From positions 62,001 to 126,000 of the forward strand of contig JACZWC010000001.1 in NCBI GenBank assembly GCA_022572355.1: 64,000 nucleotides of DNA. The letters run 5' to 3'. Shown here one piece after another: positions 53,020 to 62,000 of the stretch. Position 1 is the stretch's first letter. The number at the start of each line of letters is the position of its first letter. Under the pieces are notes generated by a model. The model was not told the DNA's origin and ran no database searches. It saw only the letters and a list, made by a program, of their open reading frames with translations. The position numbers and the translations under genes were made by a program. Origin of the DNA: Bacteroidota bacterium. Its GTDB lineage: Bacteria; Bacteroidota; Bacteroidia; NORP154.

Positions 53020-55575
53020 ATGAGCAAACGTATGGGATACGATTTTATTGAGATAGAAAAGAAGTGGAGAAAGTATTGGTCTGTAAACAACACTTTTCGT
53101 GCTGAAAACAAATCTACCAAGCCGAAATTTTATGTGCTGGATATGTTCCCGTATCCATCGGGGCAAGGACTTCATGTTGGTCATCCTCTTGGCTACATAG
53201 CTTCAGACATCTATTCCAGATACAAAAGGCTAAAAGGATTTAATGTGCTCCATCCAATGGGTTATGATGCTTTTGGGCTTCCTGCAGAGCAATATGCGAT
53301 AGAAACCGGCCAACATCCGGCAATCACCACAGATGGTAATATTGAGCGCTACCGAAAACAACTCGAACTATTGGGATTCTCATTTGATTGGGAACGCGAG
53401 GTAAGAACATGTGAACCGGGCTATTATAAGTGGACCCAGTGGATTTTCATGCAGCTCTTTAAGTCCTGGTACAACAAGAAAACCGACAAAGCGGAACCGA
53501 TAGAGGCTTTGGTAAAGTCATTTTCTAAATCCGGAACTTCAGAGGTAGAAGCCCATTCATCGGAAGCTATTGAATTTACTGCAGATGAGTGGCTCGCCAA
53601 AAGTGAACATGAGAAACAAGAGACGCTATTGCATTACAGACTTGCATACCTGTCAGAAGCATTTGTCAATTGGTGTCCGGAGCTGGGTACCGTATTGGCC
53701 AATGAGGAGGTCAAAGACGGATTATCTGAGAGAGGTGGTTTCCCGGTTGAAAGAAGAATGATGAAGCAATGGTTGTTGAGGATAACGGCATATGCAGACA
53801 GATTATTGGCAGGGTTAAATGAAATTGAATGGTCGGACGCGCTTCGGGAAATGCAGAAAAACTGGATTGGTAAATCCAAAGGGGCTTCAATGCGCTTCTC
53901 TGTAGAGGGAAGTGAAGAAAAAATAGAGGTATTTACTACGCGTCCTGATACCATTTTTGGCGCAACCTTCATGGTGCTCGCTCCAGAACATGAAATGGTT
54001 GAAAAAATATGTAGTGAGGATAGGAAAGAGGCAGTGGATGGCTACGTTGAACAAACAAAAAAGCGATCAGAGAGAGAGAGGATGGCGGAAGTAAAGCAGG
54101 TAAGTGGCGAGTTCACAGGCGCCTTTGCAATTCATCCTTTTTCATCAGAAAAAATTCCCATTTGGATATCGGACTATGTCCTTGTAGGATATGGAACTGG
54201 GGCAATAATGGCTGTGCCCTCAGGTGATCAGCGGGACTGGGAATTTGCAACACACTTTGATATTCCCATTGTGGCAGTGATTTCCAATAGTGATCCCAGT
54301 AAAGGCGCCAATGAAGATAAGGATGGAGTAATGATCAATTCTGATTTTTTGAATGGGCTCAAAATACCGGAGGCGATCAACACGATTATCGATCGGCTTG
54401 AAAAAGACCAAATCGGGGAAGCCAGAACGAATTACAAGCTTCGGGACTCGGTTTTTAGTCGACAGCGATATTGGGGAGAACCCTTTCCTATATATTATAA
54501 GGATGGGATGCCATACGCATTAGGAGAGAATCAATTGCCTTTAAAGCTGCCGGATGTTGACAAGTATCTTCCAACAGAAACAGGAGATGCTCCTCTGGGC
54601 AGGGCAAAGAATTGGATTACAGAGGATGGCCTCCCCTTGGATTTGAATACTATGCCCGGGTGGGCGGGAAGCAGTTGGTACTACTTGCGATATATGGACC
54701 CCGGAAATCCAGATGCATTGGCTTCAAAGGAAGCAATTGATTATTGGCAAAATGTTGACTTGTACATAGGAGGAGCAGAACACGCGACAGGACACTTATT
54801 ATATGTAAGGTTTTGGACCAAGTTTCTATATGATCTGGGTATTGTCCCGTTTAATGAACCCATGAAAAAATTGGTTAACCAGGGAATGATTTTGGGTCCG
54901 GGAGGTGAGAAGATGAGCAAATCCAAGGGAAATGTGATCAATCCTGATGACCTGGTACTAAAATATGGGGCAGACACTTTAAGGATGTACGAGATGTTTC
55001 TGGGCCCATTGGAAGACTCAAAACCCTGGGATACCCATGGTATTGAAGGCGTTTTTAAGTTTCTTAACAAGTTATGGAAACTGTATGATGATGTTGAAGA
55101 CTCGGAGCCAGACCAGGAAGCGCTGACTGCGCTTCACAAAACAATTAAAAAAGTGGAGGGGGATATTGAAAATATGTCGTTCAATACCTCCATTAGCGCT
55201 TTTATGATCTGTGTTAATGAGCTTTCACAGGCTAAATGTAATAGTAAATCGATTCTCACAGATCTCGCAATTATCATCTCTCCATTCGCGCCACATATTG
55301 CAGAAGAATTATGGGAAAAGTTAGGGCATACAGAGAGCATAAGCTTCAGCACCTATCCGGACTATGATGAAAAATATCTGCAGCGGGCCACGTATGAATA
55401 TCCCGTATCGTTTAACGGAAAAGTTCGATTCAAAATTGAGCTCTCAGTAGAACTATCGGCGGCGGAAATAGAACGAGAGGTACTGGAACATGAGACCAGT
55501 AAAAAATGGTTAGACGGCAATGCACCCAAACGGGTGATAGTTGTTCCGCAGAGGATCGTGAATATTGTTGTCTAG
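53020..55575 (+). CDS. leuS: Leucyl-tRNA synthetase
   Basis: 851 residues. It charges tRNA-Leu. The class I HIGH motif is HVGH at 52-55 in the context [16 protein letters not shown]. The editing domain shows [12 protein letters not shown]. The KMSKS motif is KMSKS at 631-635. Bacteroidota LeuRS often are longer (above 900); here the insert region is compact but all catalytic blocks, including [14 protein letters not shown], are present. The gene starts at an ATG inside ATGAATGAG; the second ATG is in frame. Confidence 0.96.
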   Translation: MSKRMGYDFIEIEKKWRKYWSVNNTFRAENKSTKPKFYVLDMFPYPSGQGLHVGHPLGYIASDIYSRYKRLKGFNVLHPMGYDAFGLPAEQYAIETGQHPAITTDGNIERYRKQLELLGFSFDWEREVRTCEPGYYKWTQWIFMQLFKSWYNKKTDKAEPIEALVKSFSKSGTSEVEAHSSEAIEFTADEWLAKSEHEKQETLLHYRLAYLSEAFVNWCPELGTVLANEEVKDGLSERGGFPVERRMMKQWLLRITAYADRLLAGLNEIEWSDALREMQKNWIGKSKGASMRFSVEGSEEKIEVFTTRPDTIFGATFMVLAPEHEMVEKICSEDRKEAVDGYVEQTKKRSERERMAEVKQVSGEFTGAFAIHPFSSEKIPIWISDYVLVGYGTGAIMAVPSGDQRDWEFATHFDIPIVAVISNSDPSKGANEDKDGVMINSDFLNGLKIPEAINTIIDRLEKDQIGEARTNYKLRDSVFSRQRYWGEPFPIYYKDGMPYALGENQLPLKLPDVDKYLPTETGDAPLGRAKNWITEDGLPLDLNTMPGWAGSSWYYLRYMDPGNPDALASKEAIDYWQNVDLYIGGAEHATGHLLYVRFWTKFLYDLGIVPFNEPMKKLVNQGMILGPGGEKMSKSKGNVINPDDLVLKYGADTLRMYEMFLGPLEDSKPWDTHGIEGVFKFLNKLWKLYDDVEDSEPDQEALTALHKTIKKVEGDIENMSFNTSISAFMICVNELSQAKCNSKSILTDLAIIISPFAPHIAEELWEKLGHTESISFSTYPDYDEKYLQRATYEYPVSFNGKVRFKIELSVELSAAEIEREVLEHETSKKWLDGNAPKRVIVVPQRIVNIVV

Positions 55576-55658
55576 GTTGTTGATGTTTTTGTTTCGTGTT
55601 TGGTAAAAATATTATCTTTAGATAATTGCTTAGGGGCATTAAATATTAATTTAGAAGT

Positions 55659-56039
55659 ATGGATAATTTGGAAATAGAGGGCTCATTTAAAAATCCCAGT
55701 GTATTTTTTGATGCCAATGCAGGATTGCTCAAATTAGAGGGGAAGTCAATTCCCGAAAGAACCGGTGAGTTCTATCAGCCGCTTTTAGATTGGATTGAAG
55801 AATATTTGTCGGAGGACCATGAACTGACTACTGTTGACCTAAACCTTGAATATTGTAACAGTTCTTCGACCCGATATGTGTTGGATATTTTGGAAAAGCT
55901 AGAGGCATTCTCAAAAAAAGGGAACGAGGTAAAGGTCCTATGGAAATATGAGGAAGATGATGAGGATATGTGCGACCTGGGGGAATCATACCAGGAATCC
56001 CTGGAGTTGAATATTGAACTAGTTCCTATTAGTGTGTAA
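55659..56039 (+). CDS. SiaC/DUF1987-family protein
   Basis: 126 residues. The family is a STAS-like fold that is regulated by phosphorylation; in the Pseudomonas SiaABCD system the SiaC protein is modified on a threonine and binds a diguanylate cyclase. The NSSST segment at 67-71 corresponds to the modified region. The GEFYQPLLDWIEEYL helix and LNLEYCNSSSTRYVLD block are typical. No siaA, siaB or cyclase gene is in the neighbourhood. It may function as an orphan regulator. Confidence 0.88.
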   Translation: MDNLEIEGSFKNPSVFFDANAGLLKLEGKSIPERTGEFYQPLLDWIEEYLSEDHELTTVDLNLEYCNSSSTRYVLDILEKLEAFSKKGNEVKVLWKYEEDDEDMCDLGESYQESLELNIELVPISV

Positions 56040-56048
56040 CCGCGAACC

Positions 56049-57830
56049 TTAGTCCTCTGAAAACTCAATCATTTTTTGCCGGTAAGCGGAAAACAATCGA
56101 TTTTTTAAGACAAATCCTTTGTACTCTCCTTCATCTATTACTGGCAAGCTCCATTCTCCTGAATCGTCAAACTTTTTCAATACGTCTTCCATTGGCTCAG
56201 TCGGGTACACGTAGGTAGGTGGCAATACCATTAAACTACTTACTGTGGTAGTCTCATACATATCCTGATTGAACATGATTTTCCGGATACTATCCAGGGG
56301 AACGATACCCAGCAACATTTGGTTCTCATCCAATACGGCTATAATGTTTCTTTTAGAATTGGCTATAACTTTTACCAAATCACCCAAAGTGGCATCCTCT
56401 TTGATTGTGGTTGCATCCCTCTCAATGAGAGTCTCTAACTTAAGTTGCGACAGTACGGCCTTATCCTTGTGATGCGTGAGCAACTCGCCGCGTTTCGCCA
56501 ATCTCTTGGTGTAAATGGAATGGGGTTCAAAATACATAACAGTTAAATATGAAATGGCGGAAGTGACCATCAGTGGAATGAAAAGGTCATAGCCATTTGT
56601 GATTTCTGCAATAAGAAATATTGCGGTTAAGGGCGCATGAATTACACCGGCGATCAGACCTGCCATACCCACTAAGGCGAAGTTACTTTCCGATACCGTC
56701 ACAAAATTAAAGGAGTTCAAAACTTTGGCGAAGATAAATCCAGTGATACCGCCCATAAACAAAGTAGGTGCAAATATTCCTCCAATACCTCCGGATCCTG
56801 TGGTAATGGCAGTGGCAATTACCTTAAACACCAGTACAAAAGCAAGGAATAATAGGAGAAACCAGGTGTTGTCTCTCATAGAGTAAAATAAGCTGTTGTT
56901 CAATAAACTATCAGCTGTACCACTTAGGATCGCCTTCATGGCAATATAACCCTCACCGTAGAGTGGGGGAAAAATAAAGATGAGCACACCCAAAAATGCA
57001 CCTCCAATCAGTAATCTTTTATAGGGATTGAGAATTTTTTCCAGGCGAGCTTCAACCGACATGTTTACCCGGGTAAAGTACACCGATATCATCCCAGCGA
57101 TAATTCCAAGTGCAATATAATAGTGCAGGTGGTAAATGTTAAAAGCGTCCTTTAAAGTAAAGTAGAACATGATTTGATCGCCCAATAACAGGTTTGCCAT
57201 GAGGGCCCCGGTTACAGAAGCCATTAGAAGAGGTATAATAGAAGTAAGCGTTAGATCCAGCATAAGTACCTCCAGCGAAAAGATCAGCGCTGCAATGGGC
57301 GCATTGAAAATACCCGCCATAGCTCCGGTAGCACCACAGGCAACCAAGAGTGCCGTGGCTTTATAGTTCATTCTGAAAAGCTGGCCTATATTTGAACCGA
57401 TAGCTGCTCCTGTTGAGACAATAGGCGCCTCCATCCCTACGGATCCGCCAAATCCACCGGTGAACGTACAGGAGATTATAGAGGAATACATGTTATGGGA
57501 TTTCATAATGGCACTCTTTTTTGAAAGGGAATAGAGTATCCTGGATATGCCATGGCCAATATCCTGTTTGATGAAAGTTCTCAGATATATAACAGTGATA
57601 AGTATTCCTATTAAAGGATATGCCAGGTAGTAATAATTCTCTTCCTGAATATCAAAAACTTTACTCTTGGTAAAAAATACCCCAATATAGTGTACCGTAG
57701 TTTTGAGTGTTACCGCAGCAAGGCCAGATAATAAGCCAATGATAACACTTAAAACGAGCAGAAAATATTTATGGTCGGTGTTCTTAATCTTCCAGATAAA
57801 AAACCTTCCGAGAATGGATGGGCGACGCAT
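56049..57830 (-). CDS. ClC family chloride channel or antiporter with CBS domains
   Basis: 593 residues. About ten to eleven transmembrane helices, with the selectivity-filter segments GFGGSVGMEAPIVSTG (the position of the external gating glutamate has Glu in GMEAP) and GSGGIGGIFAPTLFMGG. Two C-terminal CBS domains (about residues 450-585) follow. Because the gating glutamate is retained, either channel or H+/Cl- exchange is possible. Its stop is 9 bases from the stop of the SiaC-like gene, which converges on it. Confidence 0.92.
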   Translation of the reverse strand: MRRPSILGRFFIWKIKNTDHKYFLLVLSVIIGLLSGLAAVTLKTTVHYIGVFFTKSKVFDIQEENYYYLAYPLIGILITVIYLRTFIKQDIGHGISRILYSLSKKSAIMKSHNMYSSIISCTFTGGFGGSVGMEAPIVSTGAAIGSNIGQLFRMNYKATALLVACGATGAMAGIFNAPIAALIFSLEVLMLDLTLTSIIPLLMASVTGALMANLLLGDQIMFYFTLKDAFNIYHLHYYIALGIIAGMISVYFTRVNMSVEARLEKILNPYKRLLIGGAFLGVLIFIFPPLYGEGYIAMKAILSGTADSLLNNSLFYSMRDNTWFLLLFLAFVLVFKVIATAITTGSGGIGGIFAPTLFMGGITGFIFAKVLNSFNFVTVSESNFALVGMAGLIAGVIHAPLTAIFLIAEITNGYDLFIPLMVTSAISYLTVMYFEPHSIYTKRLAKRGELLTHHKDKAVLSQLKLETLIERDATTIKEDATLGDLVKVIANSKRNIIAVLDENQMLLGIVPLDSIRKIMFNQDMYETTTVSSLMVLPPTYVYPTEPMEDVLKKFDDSGEWSLPVIDEGEYKGFVLKNRLFSAYRQKMIEFSED

Positions 57831-57950
57831 GGCGCAAAACTACTATTTGTTTCAGTTTGCCGGGCATACAATTATCATTTATATTGTAATAATTCTCGAG
57901 GATTTGGGTTATTATTATAGAGTGGAACGTTTCTTGTGTGTAAAACCAAT

Positions 57951-58763
57951 ATGAAAAAGGGAATTGCATCGGTAGTAGTGTTGGGGTTATTAATTCTCAG
58001 CAGTATAGATGAATCATCATTTGCGAAAAGTCGAGCTATTGCTTTGTTCTCTGATTATAAAACAATTACGAATAAAGCTTTTGTGAAGGGGGAGATACTG
58101 AAGTTCAGAGTGCATTGGGGATGGATAGAAGCTGGTGAGGCGATTCTGGAAGTGAAAAAAGAGAGCAAAAAGATTGGAGACAGGGATGTTTATCATGTTG
58201 TAGGCACTGGGCGAACAGTAGGCGCATTTAGTCTGTTCTACAAGGTAAGGGATCGGTATGAAACTTTTATCGACGAGAAGGCACTGGTCCCGCTGAAATT
58301 CATTAGACGAGTTAACGAAGGTGGTTATATTATCAATCAGGATCAGGAGTTTGACCACATTAACAATAAAATTAACAGCGACGGGAAGATCATGGACGTT
58401 CCTGAGGGAATTCAAGACATGCTCTCTGCATTCTACTACGCCCGCAACTTAGACTATTCTAACATTGAAGTTGGAGATGAACTACTGGTAAATACATTTG
58501 TAGATGATGAGATCTTTCCATTGAGGATAAGATATGTAGGTATGGAAAATATCAAGACACGGCTAGGCAAATTCAGGTGCATGACCTTTCATCCTGTTGT
58601 ACAGGAGGGGCGTGTTTTTGATGTTGAGAATGATCTTACGGTCTGGATTTCCAATGATGACAATCATATACCTATTCGTGTTGAAGCCAAATTATTTGTG
58701 GGTTCCGCGCAAATGGATCTCAAAAGTTATTCTGGCCTGGCGAATCCGCTGGCAACGTTATAG
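57951..58763 (+). CDS. DUF3108 family secreted or periplasmic protein
   Basis: 270 residues from the ATG at 57951. Signal peptide of about 27 residues (SSFAKS cleavage). The mature part has the DUF3108 layout: GEILKFRVHWGWIEAGEA, YHVVGTGRTVGAF, YKVRDRYETFID near residue 100, and a beta-rich C-terminus. The family is known from Bacteroidota and Proteobacteria envelopes but has no assigned activity. It is divergent from the ClC gene, with a promoter-like AT-rich leader. Confidence 0.88.
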   Translation: MKKGIASVVVLGLLILSSIDESSFAKSRAIALFSDYKTITNKAFVKGEILKFRVHWGWIEAGEAILEVKKESKKIGDRDVYHVVGTGRTVGAFSLFYKVRDRYETFIDEKALVPLKFIRRVNEGGYIINQDQEFDHINNKINSDGKIMDVPEGIQDMLSAFYYARNLDYSNIEVGDELLVNTFVDDEIFPLRIRYVGMENIKTRLGKFRCMTFHPVVQEGRVFDVENDLTVWISNDDNHIPIRVEAKLFVGSAQMDLKSYSGLANPLATL

Positions 58764-59074
58764 GTTTCGCCCCCAGGATTATTACGGCTTCTGTACCTCC
58801 CTGTATTCAACTTAAAATGCGTCAATATTGTAGATATAAATACCGAACCTGCCAATAATCATCGACATATTTTACAGTTTTGTTTAATTCGATCCGATCC
58901 CAACCGTTTACAACCATTTATTTTGTAAATTTAAGACGTCAATAAAGAGCCCCACCTTTGATTGATCTACACTTGCCAGCTCTCTTTTTGGCCTGATACG
59001 GTTACCGTTTCCGACAATTAATGCCAAGAGCCAGTGCTCTAGCAGATTATTAATCTACATTAATAGATCTAGCC
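58764..59074. other. 311-base intergenic region before the giant gene
   Basis: No gene is seen, and no clean -7 box. AT-rich stretches near 58900-58935 may hold the promoter of the giant gene. An in-frame stop lies 24 bases upstream of its GTG. Confidence 0.5.
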
Positions 59075-62000
59075 GTGACTACGCAATCATACCTCCGTAC
59101 AATACTGTTAATTATATGCTTTCCAATATTGTTATTATTCCCTTACATCTCTTTCGCGCAACCGGGTACAGTCCTTTCCCATCAAAAGATTTCGGATACC
59201 CAAGGGGGTTTCACAGGAATCTTAGACAATGGCGATATATTCGGTCATGGTGTAGCCAACATTGGGGATATAGATGGTGATTGTATAGACGATTTAGCAA
59301 TTGGTGCCCAACACGATGATGACGGTGCTTTCAACAGCGGCGCCGTGTACATACTATTTATGAATACCAATGGAACTGTGAAATCTCATCAGAAGATCTC
59401 CAATACGCAGGGAGGTTTTACGGACATATTAGTTGGAAGCGACAATTTTGGAAACAATATTGCCGGATTAGGAGATATAAATATGGACGGCGTTCCAGAC
59501 ATAGCAGTTGGGAACGCTTTCAAAGATGATGGAGGGTTCAATAGAGGTGTTGTCTGGATCATGTTCTTGAATAGTGATGGCACCGTTAAATCACACCAAA
59601 GAATATCTGATACTCAAGGTAACTTCACTGGAGTATTGAATGACAATGATCGGTTCGGTACATCTGTAGCCTGTATTGGTGATCTGGATGGGGACGGTAT
59701 AGAAGATATCGCAGTGGGAGCCTCTTTGGATGACGATGGAGGCACGAACAGAGGAGCTGTATGGATATTGCATCTGGATACAAATGGAACAGTAAAGTTC
59801 CATGAGAAGATCAGCAGTTTATTTGGAAACTTTACCGGAGTATTAACCAATGGCGACAGATTCAGTGAGGTAGCTACATTGGGTGATCTCGACGGAGACG
59901 GTATAGTGGATATTGCGGTAGGATCTACACTTGACAATGACGGCGGTTCAGGTACTGGTGCCGTCTGGATCCTGTTCTTGAATTCGGATGGTTCTGTGAA
60001 GGCACATCAGAAAATATCTGCAACAAGTGGAGGATTTACCGGCCTTCTTGATCCTGGTGACCGGTTTGCATTCCCTTCAAATGTAGGAGACCTTGACGGA
60101 GACCAAATTACAGACATTGCCGTTGGTACTTTTTTCGATGATGATGGAGGGACCAACAGGGGCGCTGTGTGGATCTTATTTATGAATAGTGACGGCACGG
60201 TCAAAGGACACCAGAAAATATCAAGTACCGAAGGCAACTTCACAGGTGCAATTACGAATGGAGATTTATTTGGTTTACCTGTAGCCGGTATCGGTGATCT
60301 TAATAATGACGGAATACCCGACCTTCTGGTGGGTGCCCGACAGAATGATGATGGGGGACCAGACAGAGGTGCTGCATGGGTTCTGTTTTTAGATGGTGTG
60401 CCACTACCTACAACTCAGCTAATTCCCAAAGATTGCCAAAGATCAAACGTAATAGTACAGGACACTTTGAGGGCTAATATTATACCTGAAGCCAGTAAAT
60501 ATGAATTTTCAATTGAGCATCTTTTATCAGGGTATTCACTATCCATCATTCGAAATGATGAAAGATTACCTATTGCGCAAATAATCGGATTGCAAAAAGG
60601 GAAAATATATCATGTAAAAGTGAGAACAACCATTGGTTCGGTTGTTACTCCCTATGGGCCGGATTGCATATTCAGCTTACAGTTTGATACCCTGATGTTT
60701 GACTCAGATCCTAAAGAATATATCAATGGTAGACTTCATGCAAAATTTCTTACTATACAAACGGTCAACGATAACATAATACCATTTACTCAACCGGATC
60801 AAATATATTTTGGTACTGGTGGCATTCAAAGTCCATCTGTTAAAGCCATTTTTGATAATACTTTATTAGCATATGGGGGTGATCCTGATGAAATGGAGAT
60901 AAGAAGAGTTGAAACCGATCCCTCTTTTCCTAATCTTCGGAACATATATCATGCCTATCTACCTGTAGTGGTGAATGTTGATTCTCTGGATTCTCTGTTA
61001 AGGCAAGATCCCGGAATTGATAAAGCCAACCCGCCTTTTTCAATACAACTCCATGGAGGAATCGAGTATTATGAAACTGGAGCTCCATCAAATTCAAACT
61101 TCCCTTTATGGTTTATAAATAAAATACAAGCACCGAATGCATGGGTTTTTTTACAAAACCTCACACCCCAGTCGCAGACTGTTGGGATTATAGAACCCGG
61201 CGGGAATTTCGCAGGTATGCGGATGAAATCGGACCATGTGGAATTTCTCAGCCCTGCACGTGTGGGAAATGCGGTGAATGATTACATTTTAAATGCTCCA
61301 AGTAATTGCGGTGATGACGGAAATGAAATTTCAGAGCATGCAACACAAGTGGGAAGTCTGATAGGATCAAATCCAGCCTTGCCTTCCCAGCAGAAAGGAA
61401 CTATATCCATTGGATATGACATTACTCAAGTAAATAGCCATGGCTTTTTTATGCCCTGCCAGCCTGTACCTTCACATTGCAGTAATTTTGGAGGAGCTCC
61501 CGGCTACTTTAATGCATTTACTGAATTTATGAGCCATAACCCCCGGTTTTTGAATCTCAGTTGGGGATTTCAGGATCAGAATGGAATGATGCCCTTTGTT
61601 GATGTAAGTGTTTTTATGACCCCTATTGGTAATGCGATGAATAACGGAGTTATGGTTTTTGCGTCTTCGGGTAATTTGATAGGACAAAATTTTATTGCAC
61701 GAGGAATAGGATATCCTTTTGGATATAGAGTTGGAGGAAATGATGTAGTAGGTGTAGGTTCAACGTCGCCCGAAGACCCATTTATTGGTGAATATGGAGC
61801 TGCCAGTAATGCTAATAGTGGCCTTGGATTAAATTATAATTATTTTGACCCAAACATCACTCAATCGAATGCTCCGGTTGATTTTGCCAATCAATCTTTT
61901 GGCTTTCTTGAATTGACTGCGCCAGGACGATTTATGGATTTAGCGACCAGAGGGCTTAAACTTACTAACCATAATGCATATTATACGGAGCAAGGAACAA

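Noticed and set aside
59389-60243. Minus-strand open frames with repeated PSRSP segments
   Set aside because: They are the antisense of the FG-GAP repeats and owe their regularity to them.
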